From positions 1,622,001 through 1,686,000 of the forward strand of contig NC_064437.1 in assembly GCF_023343835.1 (NCBI RefSeq): a DNA stretch of 64,000 nt, in the 5' to 3' direction. A model generated the notes under the pieces. That model searched no databases. It was not told the origin of the DNA and was given only the letters and a program-made list of their open reading frames with translations. The translations under genes were made by a program, and so were the position numbers. Shown here in pieces: positions 11,411 to 31,938 of this stretch (positions are counted from its first letter, which is position 1; every line of letters begins with the position of its first letter). Origin of the DNA: Lagopus muta. Lineage: Eukaryota > Chordata > Aves > Galliformes > Phasianidae.

Positions 11411-14400
11411 ACCTGTTATCTTGTTAGCTTTCCAGTTTCCTTGTAGCTGTTCACATGGGCGCAGACTTCAGACCAACACAAAGCACATCCCCCAGCATGT
11501 GATGAGCCACACCTAGCTCTGTGCACCTGGTAGCATCCTTCCCTTCCACATGAGACAGAGGAACTAAGAGATGCTCCATAGAAGCAACCATTATCAGCTC
11601 TTCCAAATTGATTTTTTTTTAATTAAAAGAAAATGAAGAGGGAAAAGAAGTTGGTGCATTCAGACACAACAGCTGTGCCTCCAATCTCTTACAAAGAAGG
11701 CACAAAGTGCTCTGCTTAAAAATAAATAAATAAACACAGGCTTGCTTTGAAAGCAATAACCAGAACTTGAAATATTGCTGACACTTGGCTTAAACTCTCC
11801 CCTCTCCCACTGCAGGGCAGTGGGTACCTGGCACAGCCGTACCTCATCGCATGTTTTTGTTTATGTAACTCCAGCAATTTTACATTGCACTGCAAACGAG
11901 ATACATCTGTGACCCAGAATTTTCCTCAGGAAAAAACAAAAAAATAACCAAAAAAAACCAAGCAGATTTACAAGCAAACAAACTAAAATGAGTTGAGCTG
12001 ACATAAGTGGCTCACGGTAGCAGATTGCATTTCAGTTTGCTGCACTCTCCTTACTGGGCTGTTAATGCATTGCTGTCTATGAGTAGGTAGCCATGCTTGC
12101 CCATAGGAATGTGCTCCCTTCCCTCACATTGCCCATTTGCAGCACCTTAGTCAAGAAAAAACAAAGTGACTTCCAAAAGCGTGAGCAAAGAAAGAAAAAC
12201 AAAACCAAAAAGACACGGGGAAACAATTGCTTAGAAGAATTCATCAGCATCCCCCAAGGTTTATTGATGCCACCAGCTAATCCAGGTGTTTTTATCATGT
12301 GTGTGCCATGAGGCTGGCAGGTGCTGTAGGAACATGCAGCACTAGGGAGGGCTGCACCCAGCTAAAGGCTGGGGAGGGAACTCTTCCCTCCCCACTGCTG
12401 ACCTCCCAAGGTCACTTGGTGGCCCAGCCTCCAACCCTGTGCTACCAGCTGGGCTGCAGCTCTCCTGGGCAAAAGTCAGTGTTGGCAGCTGTAATCCAGC
12501 ACCAAATATCTGGAGGTTGCGACTTCGTTTTCTTCCAGCTCTCCTCTAACGAGATGAGCAGTTAAGGTGAAATATTAAACTCTTAATTCCCCGTGAACAC
12601 GTCGCAGTGTTGTAAGAACTACAACTAGAGCTTGAAAATTAATTTACCATCCAGGGCGATACCTCTAGAACTCAATGAGCTGAACATTTGTTCGGAGGCA
12701 TTCATCCCACTGTGAACCATGAACCCTCTCAGCACAGAGTGTTTCTGCAGGAGGCCCAGAGCCAGGTGTGACCGCACAGATGAGGGCACGCAGTACCAGC
12801 AGGGCTCTGCTGGGGTTGCTCTTGTGGGCTGAAAAATGCACTTATTGTTAAGGAAAGCAAGGCTTGCTCAAGCAGCTTAGCTCCTCATTCCTCACGTGGT
12901 CGGACCTGGGAGCAACAGTCACTCTACTCCAGGAAGAAAAATCAAGCAGAACTTCATTGCTTGATTCTTAAATTCAAGTGTGGAAGTTTCCTTTAATCTC
13001 ACCCCCAAGAAAGACCACACTACCACTGACTGTAAATAAACATACAGAGCTCAGATTTTGTACTTCTACTTCCAAAAAGCCCCTCAGCCCCAGGGGCAGG
13101 ACTTCCCTCTTCCCATTCATTCTCACCCCACTCCTTGCAATGGGACCCTGGCCCATCACTACATGCTCCAGACAATTAACATTTTGTCTTTCCACATCTT
13201 CAAAGCACTCAAATCCCAGTCAAACCACCTCAATTCACAGAGCCCCTGATTTGGGTTCCCTTCAACAGCTCTTTGATGAGTATTCCACAGAACGGGCTTT
13301 CTGGAGAATGAGAGAGGGGAACAAAAGAAAAAAAGGAAAGAAAACACAACAGCACTCCTTTAATTTTCTTTACCTTCCCTTCACCTTCTTAAGAAGCACT
13401 TGCAGCCATGCTCTGGAGAGCCCTTCAGCACCAAATCCTGAGCCCTATGGAGAGCTGGAGCAAAGACAATTGGTTTGCTACAGATCTGCCAGAACTACCT
13501 ATGGCAGCATCACATTGACCCACAGAAGCCCCACATCCTGAACCAAACCCCAAAACAACCCCAAAACAACCCTCACACAGCCTCTGTGCTGCCTGCTCAC
13601 ACCAGCTCAGCCCCAGCAGGCAGCTAAGAACCTGATCCATGGGCATTAGCTTCGACCTGAGCTCCTACAGCACTCCTTCAGCAGAAGAGCATCACTGCTT
13701 CTTTCTGTCCAACCTTTCCTTCTGGACACAGCCCATAAGAAATTTACTCTAAGTCATTGTCCTTAGAGGAAGAGCTGCCTCTCCAGCTGCCAGCATCTTA
13801 AATAAGAGCATCTCGTTGAACTCTAGTTAAGCACATCTGATTGAACTGATTAAAGCCAGCAAGCCCCTGTCTGGGTTAGCTCTGCCTCCTTTCACATCAG
13901 CAAGCAGCACTGATGAACTAGGAGAAATAATTACACCTCAGAGAAGAGTTGTAGGTCATTATGAGGCTGTGTGATTGAGGCTTTGTTGCTTCTTGGCCTA
14001 AGAACCACAATGCCTCATCTTACCTCTCCACTGCTGTGGCAATTATCAGATCATTTTTAACTTCTGCAAGAGGCAGCAAGTGAATGTTCTTGCATACAGC
14101 CAAAGGGTTTACCTTGCTGCTTATCTTCCCCGAGGCCAACAGAAGCAACAGTTCTTCTAAGCACCCATTTTCCCTGAAAGCATCCTGTCCCCAGCAGGGC
14201 TGACCTGCATGGGTCAGCTGGGCCCTCCTGTGACCACATGCCTCATCTGCAGCACCAGGCTCAGTCTTTGGGTTCCAGCCCAAATGACATCAGGGAGTAA
14301 ATGACCAGTGCACAGAGAAGGACAGCCCTCGCCCTCAGCTCTGGGCCTTCCTTCATCACTGGGGCAGTGCCATGGGGTGGCCAGGAGCACTGCTTCCCCT

Positions 14401-15944
14401 GCACTGCTCCAGGAATAGGCGTGTGACACTAAAATGGGTAAAGGCGTTTGATCCAGAGCCGGAAAGAAGACTCCAGAGCAGTGTCAGGATTGTGCTGAGG
14501 ATAAATAAGCAACGTTTGGACTGGAGTCAAGGACAGCCATGTGGTTTCATCTCCTGTCCATGCCTAGATGTGCTGGAGAAATGCAGACTGCTCAGTAGTA
14601 CAGCAGGTCACCGCTGTGCTATGTGCCTTGCCACAGGACTGGGATCTTTAGGGAGCTGGATAGAGAGGGTGGTGAGAGGATTCAACCCTTTGTGAGCCCC
14701 ATCTGCTATTTTGGAACTTCTGACCTGGTGATTCCTGCCTTGTTTGTCTCTGATGAAAAGCACACGTGGCCCTGAGAAAGCCTCAGACTTGTTTGTGTTA
14801 GACATGGCTTTATCACCAGGACCTTTGCTTTCCCGCAGCCGAGGGCACTGTGAGCCCCTGCAGCAGTCAGGCTTGGCCAGAATGCTCAGATTCTGTAAGG
14901 AATACAAAAGCATTTGTCAATCAATGGCCATAAGCTCATTTCAGAGGTGTTTGTGGTCCCTGTTGGAGCACCTAGAGAGAAAACACTGGTTGCCCTGAAC
15001 GCTGATGGCAATAGAAGTGCTCACACAAAGACGTGAGCAGAAGTGAAGTACAATCATCCCAAGTATGTGGGGAGTTTGGGTTGGATGGCCTCACTGGGAG
15101 CATCTCCAGAACCTCAGCAAGCAGCTTCCATGGCAGCTGGGCCAACCAAAGCAATTGGAGCACAGAGAGGAAGAAAAAAGAGCAACTTGGGAGTTGTTAC
15201 TGAGGAAAAGCTGAACCTCACCAGGAGGTTCAAAATGTAGAAGATGGGAAGACAGCAGCCTGTGGTTTTTGCATTCTGCTGGTCATTGCTCTGGGGCAGA
15301 CACTTGGCCATGGGCTACATTCAGTGCACACATATCAGCCCTTCCTGTTCCCTCCCTGCCTTCCTCCCCTTCATCTACACACCTTATCATTACTTTGTGT
15401 TCTAGTGCCTTGCAGTGGGTCTGTCGTTATCGCCCTGTCCGTTTCTGCCCTCTGTGATGGTGCTCAGCAGGGATTGCTGCCTGTGGGGCTTTGTATCGTG
15501 CCCCTCCGTCCTGATACAGTGCACAGCTCACTCATCCCATGCTCAGGGACTCTACATGGAGGCATCAAGCAGGGATTTGGATAAAAATCAGGTATTTTCG
15601 TGCCTAACTGCTGTCCATTCATTGCTCCCCTTTCACTGCTTATTCCCATCCTCATGCATGTTGCAAATAGCTCAGTGCCACGAAAACCTGGGCCTCAGGA
15701 GCTTGTCTGCAAGCCTTCAGAATGTGCTGTGTGTGATCTCAAGGTGGAGGAGAGGGATGAGTTCAGAAGCACGCTGACACCTCCACAGCAGGGGTATTGC
15801 ATCCATCGCACAGCAGCCCTAGAAAAATCCTGCTCTGTGCAAGGCCCAGTGCTTGCAACGGCATCATTCTGCATTTCTGTTCAGGAGGGAACTGTTTGCA
15901 TTTGAAAAAGGCCAGTGGTAAATCAAGGGGAGAAATTGGTAGAA

Positions 15945-15990
15945 GCGCAAAATCATTAAGGTTGGAAAAGACAACTCCAATGGGAAATGA
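15945..15990 (-). repeat. CR1 3' tip (possible)
   Basis: The short text 'atcattaaggttggaaaagac' resembles an inverted CR1 end but has no further body. Confidence 0.35.
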
Positions 15991-17483
15991 GGGCTCCTCA
16001 GAGACAGCCGTGCTGCAGGAGCTGCTGTGTCTGCCCTCACCACGGCTCAGGCCGGGTTTTGCTTTCATCAGGAAATAAAAACGCTGCAGAAATAGAGGTT
16101 AAGATGAAAAGCTTCAGCCCTGCTGGAAGAGAGCGGGCTGGCAGCGCCCGGCTGCTTCTCCCAAAGCTGCTGGGGTGAGCAGGGGATGCACATCCCCACT
16201 GCAGGATCTTTTAGCACATCCTATTGCCTTGTCAGATCAGTTTCCCAGCTGGGATGCAGACCCAAACGGGCACTGCTTCCCGTCCTTCCTATTTTAGTTT
16301 CCTGAAAAGAACTTATTTAGGCAGAAATCTGTACATTGCCTACCTACCAACACAGGGTTCCAGCCGCTATCGGAAGGTGAACTGCCGTAAGGGTTCCTAA
16401 CGCAGTATTCATGTTTTATTATAAGAAATCCACAGAGATATTTATAGCTCTCCCCAGGGCCGCTCCACCCGCCGTTGGGAAGCGCCCATAATCCCATCTG
16501 CGGCGTTCGGGGAGCCGCAGCGTCACGGTGCCAGCTGGGATCGCAGCCCCGGGGCTTTATTCTCCCAATCTGCTGCGCGGGGCGGCAGCGCGGGGCCGGA
16601 TTGCAGCAAATCCCCCCCCCCTCGCAGCCCCAAACCCAGCCTGCTGGCCACCCCACCGCGTGCCGCGCTCCGGGCACAGCATGGACTCAGGTTAAGCCCG
16701 GCGGGGCAGATTAGTGGGGTCAGCAGCAAAACGCCCGGGCTGGAGCTGTGAGCGACGCAGCGCTTCAAGGGCGACGCGTGGGTCTGCGTAATGCCCCGAA
16801 ATGCTGCATCCATGGGCTGCCAGCGCTCCCGGGGCCGTCAGCTGTGTCACTGCTGTCTAAATATAGAGCAGCCGGGTTGTCTCCGCGCTGCCTGTGCCAT
16901 GGGATTGCCGGGCGCAGGGATCCGGGGTTGGTTCGCTCTCGCTCTGGGAAGGCTATGACTAAGGAATCTGCTGGGGAAGGGTTGGCGGAAGATGGAGGGC
17001 CTCGGCAGAGAGCAGGAGCTGATAGGAGCCTGGAGCTCGCAGACCCGGAGACCTGACCAAAACAACCCTCCTCCTCCTCCTCCTCCTGCTGTTCTCCCCT
17101 CACCGATACCCAAACGAAGGCTGCAGCAATGCCGGCCACCAGAGCACAAGGAAAGCGGGGTTCTGTTCCCACAGCAGGCTGCCTGCCCCCGGAGCGCTGA
17201 AGCAAGTGGAACCCTACTCAAATCACCCTTTTATTTTCTCCCCGGGCTTTTTTGCTAAAGAGAATGCAGCGCAGCGAGGCTCGGTGCTGAAGGTCAGCCC
17301 GGCGGCGGAGCCGGGCCCCACGCACCCCGCGCACCTCGCTGCGGGGAACGGGCAGCGGAACCGCGCTCCCAGCTCTGATCTGTAACCCTAAAAATCGATC
17401 CCTTTCCTATGGGGGGAAGGCACCGCGCTCCGATGGCTCCCGCAGCGCCGAGCTGGGGTCGGGGTGCCCGAGGAGATGCCAAC

Positions 17484-17504
17484 GCGGGATGCGGGATGCG
17501 GGAT
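17484..17504. repeat. 7-bp tandem repeat, 3 copies
   Basis: Three perfect GCGGGAT units in tandem inside the CpG island. Confidence 0.9.
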
Positions 17505-17624
17505 GCGAGACGCTGCCGACCCCGCGGCTCCGCACAGCCCCGAGTCCCGCTCAGCCCCGCTCCGGGTGGGGGGGATTCCCGCAGACCCCCCAGGCGCCGC
17601 CCCCGCCCCCCACGCTCTGCTCAC

Positions 17625-17649
17625 CTGGGCCCCCGGCCGGCTCCATCAT
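17625..17649 (-). CDS. Candidate alternative first exon of DNAJC6
   Basis: On the minus strand a double ATG (17,649 and 17,646) opens a frame reading MMEPAGGP, followed by one base and a strong donor, CCCAG then GTGAGC from 17,624. The donor is in the same phase (one base left over) as that of the DNAJC6 coding exon at 10,060, so it could join the same exon 2. Only the coding part is given here; the 5'UTR would lie upstream in the CpG island. The frame stays open for a long way upstream, so the true start is uncertain. Mammalian DNAJC6 is known to have several alternative N-termini, but I do not recognise this peptide. The assignment to DNAJC6 is inference from strand, phase and position. Confidence 0.4.
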
Positions 17650-18209
17650 CCCCCCGCCCGGTGGGGCCCCGCACGGACGGACGGACAGACGGGGCGGCGG
17701 CAGCGATCTGGGAGGGTGCAGACAGAGGGTGCGGGCGGGCGGAACTCGGCTCCCAAAATGCGGCACGGAGCGGGATCCGGAGTCAGTGGCGGGCGGGAGC
17801 GAGTGGGAACTTCGTGCGTTTTCTTTTTTTTTTTTTTTTTTTTGCTTGGTTGTTTTTTTCCCCCTGACTTTGTTATGTTCCTGGCTCGGCACCGAGCCGC
17901 ACGCCAAACCCTGCGGAGCGGCTGTGGAGCGGCTGCGTCGGTCACCGGTGCGATCCCAGTGAGGTTGTAGGAGCAATGAGCAGGGATTGGGGCCGCCGGG
18001 GAGGTGGGCAGCAGGTGATGCCGCACACACAGCTGCTGCCTGCCCCCAGCCTGGGCTGCCGACACACGCCACAGTACAGAAAGGTGGGAATTTTAATGAC
18101 TTCAGTGTTTTGAGGCTCAAAGAAACACCTAGCAGCAAGCTGCTTGCAGATCTTCGGGGATGCCCAGGCTGCTTTGCCCTCCATAGACCCACGAGAAAAC
18201 AGAGCAATA

Positions 18210-18263
18210 CATTATGGGGCAGTGTCACATCATGGGGTAGCGTCGCTTTATGGGGCAGTGTCA
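18210..18263. repeat. 18-bp tandem repeat, 3 imperfect copies
   Basis: Units at 18,210, 18,228 and 18,246 share the pattern YWTNATGGGGYAGYGTCR. Short minisatellite with no known role. Confidence 0.85.
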
Positions 18264-18589
18264 CCAACTGAACCCTGGAGTCCGGGAGAGACCAGGGCTG
18301 CTGGCTGGTAATTAAAAAGAACCAACCATCAGATCTGCAGCAATTTCTCTGGGCACCTTCAGCTTTTAATTCCCTCTGCCCAAACCCACGTGATGGATTA
18401 CTGGGGGCACCAGAGCGAGCTGTGTGTGTTGCAGTGCCTCATGATCTGCCTTGCTTCTGCTGGGGGAAGTTAAACAGGAAAGCCAGAACCTCTCCATGCA
18501 CAATGAGGACAGGAGAGGAACATCCGGCTTCGCCCACAGCATCTCACAGCTGCCTGGGTTAGCTCTGTTAATTTTGGATTTTATCAAAT

Positions 18590-18748
18590 GAAGGTTGGAT
18601 ATTAGGGGATATCTCCTCTCCAAAGAGCCGCTCAGCACTGCACAGCTGCCCACGGGTGTTCAGAGCCATGGGGATGTAGCACTGAGGGACAAGGGCAGTG
18701 GGCATGGGGGAGCACAGAAGGCTTTTCCAGCCTGAATGGTTCTATGAA
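18590..18748 (+). repeat. CR1 LINE 3' fragment
   Basis: A plus-orientation copy ending 'cttttccagcctgaatggttctatg'. It belongs to the subfamily carrying 'ggggatgtagcactgaggga'. Confidence 0.9.
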
Positions 18749-19028
18749 GGGAGCTGGCTGCAGGATGGGACTCAAACAGCAGCATCATGTACAAACCAGA
18801 AGCCACATGGGGGAGATTTCCTCCAGTTTGAGTGTGGGTACTGTAGATCCTCTCCTTCCCTCCCATCCTCCTTGTGCCCACTGGTGCCAGTCTCCCACAG
18901 ACAAACCCACGGACAAACCCTGGGTCACACAGGACCCATTATTGCCTCGGTGTGGGGGAAGGTTAGGCGGCCACAGGGCAAAACTCACAAACAGACACCA
19001 CCAAGCTGGAGATAAGCAGGAGAAAAAA

Positions 19029-19034
19029 TTTATT
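19029..19034 (-). terminator. AK4: Candidate distal AK4 poly(A) signal
   Basis: Canonical AATAAA on the minus strand, about 1.9 kb after the AK4 stop, in an A/T-rich pocket. No transcript data. Confidence 0.4.
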
Positions 19035-19747
19035 TACATCTTCCAAGCGGCAGAACAGCAATGGAGATTCCCCGGGAGAAAACTCAAGGAGCAAAACTCA
19101 GTGTCACATACTGGGATGTGGGCACCAGCCGCCCTTTGGTCCCTACAGTGCGGCTGTGGGAAGCGCGAGATTCACAGCACAGGGGCAGAGGAGAGCGAGG
19201 GCTGCACTGCCTGGTGGGACAACCCGGGGTTTGGTCCGCCAAAGTGCAAAGTACAACTCTTAGAGAAAAACCTGTCCTGAGGGCTGCAGGGATGCGTGGC
19301 CACGAGGTTCTGCATCTATGGGAGAGCTCAGAGCCTCTGAAACAAGCGCTCTCGTGCCAGAGATGCTACTGCAGGGGATCGTGATGGATTCTGGCTGTTA
19401 TCAGGAGAAAGCGAGGGCAAAGCTGTCCCCAACCGAGCCAGAGACAAGCAGAGCTGCTGGTGGCATTGAGGTGGAGGTGGCTCAGAGCAGCGCCCCCAGG
19501 GCCAAAGAAAGAAAAAAGTCCTAAAAGAATATTTCCCTAAAAAGTTGGTCTGCCCTGCCCTGCTGCAGAGCTGCTCCCCAAGCAAAAACACAGTGACATT
19601 TCAGCAACAGGAACTTGCCCAGGCTGCTCTAATTGATTGCACGGGTGGAGGGCAGTGACAGCTTCCCTGCATCCCTGCCTGTGGGCTGGCAGACTGCAGC
19701 AAGCGGCTCGGCAAAGCGTTCTCCAAAGCAGATGCTAAAATTTCAGC

Positions 19748-19753
19748 TTTATT
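19748..19753 (-). terminator. AK4: Candidate proximal AK4 poly(A) signal
   Basis: Canonical AATAAA on the minus strand, about 1.2 kb after the AK4 stop. Use of this signal versus the one at 19,029 cannot be decided from sequence. Confidence 0.4.
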
Positions 19754-20972
19754 TTTTAAACTTTAAAAAATACACACCTTGCTTTCTTTTTTTTTTCTTA
19801 AATATAGAGTCTATAAAATAAGGCAACTGGAGGAGACCAGGGGATCGTCCCCATAGAGCCGGTGGCTGTGCCCAGAGCTCCTGCATGCAGGGGTGGGAAC
19901 AGCACCAGCACGGCCCTTATCTTGTTTGCAAACCAATTGCTGGGCAGCAGGAGCATGCTAATGCTGCTTCAGACAGATGCACGCTCACACACAACACTGC
20001 TGAAAGGAGTGTGGTCACTTTGACAGCCCTCATGGACATAAGGGACAGACAGCAGGACTGTGGCACTGCCAGAGCCTGCAACCACCTCAGGTGAACCCCT
20101 CACAGGAGGCACATCCTTGGGACAGCCCCTTTCCAGTGGGACAAAGGCAGCAGAGAACAAGGAATGACTCTGTTTCTCACCAAAACACATTTAAAATCTT
20201 TGGGAGAAGCTACTGAAACGGGGCTGTATCTCGTGGCATGGAAAGCTACGGACAAGGTAAACACAAACTAGAGCCTGCTCACCTTCCTGCTCCACATCAC
20301 ACCGGCTCATGACAAGTAAAACATGTAGCAGCTTTTTCTACTGTTTTCTTCATCTCTCCTGATGGGAAAAGCACCAGTATGTAATTCTACCTCCTGTGTT
20401 TCCCCTCTTCTACGTCTACTGTTACCAGAAATGTGATCTTGATGTTTCTGAGCTCTAGTGTGAATGTTTTCTGTGTTCTTCACCAATTCCCACCGTGCTG
20501 AAGTCTTGCACTTTAGAGCTTTACTTCTCTAGGAAATAAATTTAATAGAAAATAATTTTTTTTTTTTAAAGACAACAAGAGAGAGACCTGTGTTAAACAG
20601 TACTACAGGGCAATGGAACGGCACATTATAGGCTTAGAGGCTGGTGTTTCATACGGGGGTGGCAGGGAGATCACGGCAAGTTGTGTAAACCTGAAAGAAT
20701 CACGACCTAGGTTTGCACCATTGATCTGTGTGGTTGGATCACAGGCAGGAATATTTTCTAGCCTCGGAAGAAATAACACTTATTCTAGCAGACTTGACCT
20801 TGTAAGCATAGATCTTTTCACCTGGATACTGGTTATAACCGTGTTTCCACAGCTGTTATCCAGCACACCTGGCGATGGTACTGCATGATTGCCTAATTTG
20901 AGCACAGCTCCAGCACCGTGCAGAGAAACCAAGCAGTCATCACACCAGCTCCTGGTCCCCGGCCCAAGCTGC

Positions 20973-29715
<8,743 letters not shown>

Positions 29716-30177
29716 GGCCGCCTACCGGAGCCGGGCGGGGGGTCCCCGCGGGGCGGCACGGCGCGTTACGCGGCGGCAGCGCGGAGCCCCGGAGCGGGGG
29801 GAGCCCGCAGCTGCGGGAGGAGGAGGAGGAGAAGCCGCCGCAACGGGGGGCAGGGCCCCGACGGCACCCGCATCCCCCTCACAGCGGAGCGCGGAGGGGC
29901 TGCCGGCCGCACCGTGTCGCTCCCCCCTCCCCGCACACGGTACACATCAGCACGGGGGGAGGGCAGGAGGGATGAAAGGAGCGGGGGGGGGGGGAGGCTG
30001 TCCGCCCGCCTGCCCGCCCCCTCGGGCCGCGGCACCCTGGGACTCGTAGTCCCGCCGCCCGACGGGTCCCGCACCGATGGGCGGCGCGGGGGGGCGGAGC
30101 GAGGCTCGGAACGAGCGGGACCCCGCGCTGACGGTACAGCCCCCCCCACCCGCACATACACAGCGAAACGGGGCACC

Positions 30178-30250
30178 CGCGCGCGCGTACGTCTGTGTAC
30201 GTGCGCGTCCGTGTGTCCGTACGCCCGTGTGTCTGTGCGTCCTCGCGCGT
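30178..30250. repeat. Alternating purine-pyrimidine tract
   Basis: About 70 bases dominated by GC, GT and TAC/GTA steps (for example GCGCGCGTACGT, TGTACGTGCGCG). Such tracts can adopt Z-DNA under negative supercoiling. It lies between the AK4 start and the plus-strand YY1 site. Confidence 0.8.
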
Positions 30251-30319
30251 CCCCGCCCCGCCGCCCGCCGCCCGCCCCCGCGCCGCTCCGGAAGCGGCCG
30301 TCACATGGCCGCGCGGCGC

Positions 30320-30408
30320 TGCCATCAACACGCCAAGATGGCGGCCCTCACGCCGCCCGCCCGCCCGTGCTGCGTCACGCCGCCCCCGGCCCCACCGCGC
30401 GCCCGCAG
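30320..30408 (+). ncRNA. Candidate exon 1 of pri-miR-101 host transcript
   Basis: The YY1 element AAGATGGCGGC at 30,335-30,345 lies in the orientation usually seen just downstream of a start site, suggesting transcription begins near 30,320. A CAG/GTGGGT donor follows at 30,409. The start is inferred; an alternative donor (GTGAGT, about 30,665) is also possible. Confidence 0.4.
30335..30345 (+). promoter_or_regulatory. YY1 core-promoter element
   Basis: A perfect AAGATGGCGGC. In vertebrate CpG-island promoters this element is typically within 30 bases downstream of the start and oriented with transcription, here pointing right, towards MIR101-1. Confidence 0.7.
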
Positions 30409-30738
30409 GTGGGTCCGGCCCGGCCCCGCCGCCCGGCCCTGAGGGGACAACGCGGGGGAGGGGGAGCCGCCCGTGCGGCGGGGCCGGGCGCGGCGCTCCC
30501 GCGTTGCGCACTGTTGTTTTCCGAGCGGCGGTGTTTACGCGGGCGGGGCCTGCCGCGGGGTGCGGCCCGGCGAGGGGCCGGGGGCTCCGGGGGGATTCGG
30601 GCGTCCCGCCGCCCGCCCCGGGGCTCGGGAAACGCGCTGTGGAGAGCGGCTTCGGGGGAAAGTTGTGAGTTGCCGCGGCTCCTCGCAGGGTCGGGGCTGT
30701 GTGCTCGCTGCCTTCTAACTGCCGTTTTCCGCCCTCAG

Positions 30739-30808
30739 GTTTCCTCGCGGTTTGGCTGAAGTCGGGATGCGGGACGCTTTGGTTCCGTCCCAGCGCACCG
30801 CAGCTCAG
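30739..30808 (+). ncRNA. Candidate exon 2 of pri-miR-101 host transcript
   Basis: A pyrimidine tract and CCCTCAG acceptor precede 30,739, and CTCAG/GTAGAG follows 30,808. No conserved reading frame. Predicted from splice signals only. Confidence 0.35.
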
Positions 30809-31899
30809 GTAGAGACCCGCGTGTGGGGAGGGTGGTGTGAGCCCACCGAGCTTCGGTGGGGCGCCGCAGGACCCCCAGAGCTGCGAGTGGGGCCGGGCTG
30901 CGGGGCTGTCAGCAGGGAAAGGTGAAACGGCGCTGGGAACGAGCGCCTTTAAAAGCGTATGGAAACGTGAAGCGCTTGAAGAAAATCCGTGGATGAAGAC
31001 GTGTGCTGGGCTCTGAACTGGTGAGGTTGTTATTTTGAAAGAAGGGAGGGCCCTCTAGATAATGACAGGGAGCTTAGCAGTGTGTTTGTGCACACCTGTT
31101 TGCTTCCAGCCTGTGTACGTGCAGCCTGACGGAGGCAATGTGGAGATCGGTGCGTGCTGCCGGCCGGGTTTCTGTTGGAATAAGGGTGAGCTCCTCTCTG
31201 GAGCAAATGGCATCGGCAGTGAGCGTTGGTGCAATTGGAGTGGGATGGTCTTTGTGCCGGGGTGCTGGGGAGGGGCAGCTCACCTTTGCTGCCGTGCTTC
31301 TCCTCCCTTCGCACGGCATAACAGCAGCTGCTGGAGCATGGGATGAAATCTTGGAGCTGATCAATTGTACAACAGCAGTTGTTCTCCGATCGCTTTGGCT
31401 TCTGAAATGTAGGATCCCTCTTTCTACTTTCTTTCTGTTCAGCTGAAATCGGTAGACTTTTACTGCTGGAATAATAATGGTAACATGAAAACATTTCAGA
31501 GTGAGAACAAATTGTTCGTTTCTTGCTTCCCTTTCAGAAGTCGTGGCTGTATGTACAGGATTTCATAAGGTTGGTTTTTGAACAAAGTTTTGTTTGTTTT
31601 TCCTGCAGCAGCAGATGATGTAATGAATTACAGTGGATGGTAAAGCTGCACGTTTTAGACTATATGTTTAAGTCATCCATTTCATCATCTGACATCAGCA
31701 TTGCATAATCTGTTGACTGTCCCCTTTTTATGTAATGTATGTTTGTAGTTTGTTTTAAAATGTACAAATATTTTTTTCCACTGCGTGCTTCTGCTCAGCT
31801 ATTTCATATTTGTCTCTCCATTGCCCTCTTCAGTTAGAAACTTGTAAGGCACCATTTTGATAGCTGGGCCCATCCGAGCGCTCCGTCTTTCTCTTTTAG

Positions 31900-31938
31900 A
31901 AACAATCTCCATGACATCTCTGGATGAGCCCTTTCCAG
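31900..31938 (+). ncRNA. Candidate exon 3 of pri-miR-101 host transcript
   Basis: A strong acceptor (TTTCTCTTTTAG) and a perfect donor (CCAG/GTAAGT) border a 39-base segment. It contains one ATG but is too short to judge for coding. It could instead belong to an upstream 5'UTR of JAK1. Confidence 0.35.

Larger units (their letters stand above)
10244..16449. other. Intergenic / upstream of DNAJC6
   Basis: Two CR1 copies (10,537-11,410) and a CR1 tip near 15,950 are present. The rest is unique sequence with A-rich tracts and no exon that I can support. If the 17.6 kb first exon is real, this stretch is part of a DNAJC6 intron. Confidence 0.5.
16450..17960. promoter_or_regulatory. CpG island between AK4 and DNAJC6
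   Basis: About 1.5 kb of GC-rich, CpG-rich sequence lies 6 kb upstream of the DNAJC6 coding start and 1 kb beyond the probable AK4 3' end. It contains short triplet (CTC) and 7-base repeats and a candidate minus-strand first exon (17,625-17,649). An island of this size away from a known start suggests an independent promoter, most simply an alternative DNAJC6 promoter. Confidence 0.6.
19010..20972 (-). other. AK4: Probable AK4 3' untranslated region
   Basis: This stretch lies directly after the AK4 stop codon, is free of CR1 and has no other gene. Minus-strand AATAAA signals occur at 19,748-19,753 and 19,029-19,034, which would give 3'UTRs of about 1.2 or 1.9 kb. Human AK4 has a long 3'UTR. 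The end point is inferred from these signals only. Confidence 0.5.

Noticed and set aside
17551-18267. A 238-codon open frame on the minus strand
   Set aside because: Long only because the island is GC-rich and includes an 18-bp minisatellite and T-tract; only the short part ending at the 17,625 donor is kept as a candidate exon.
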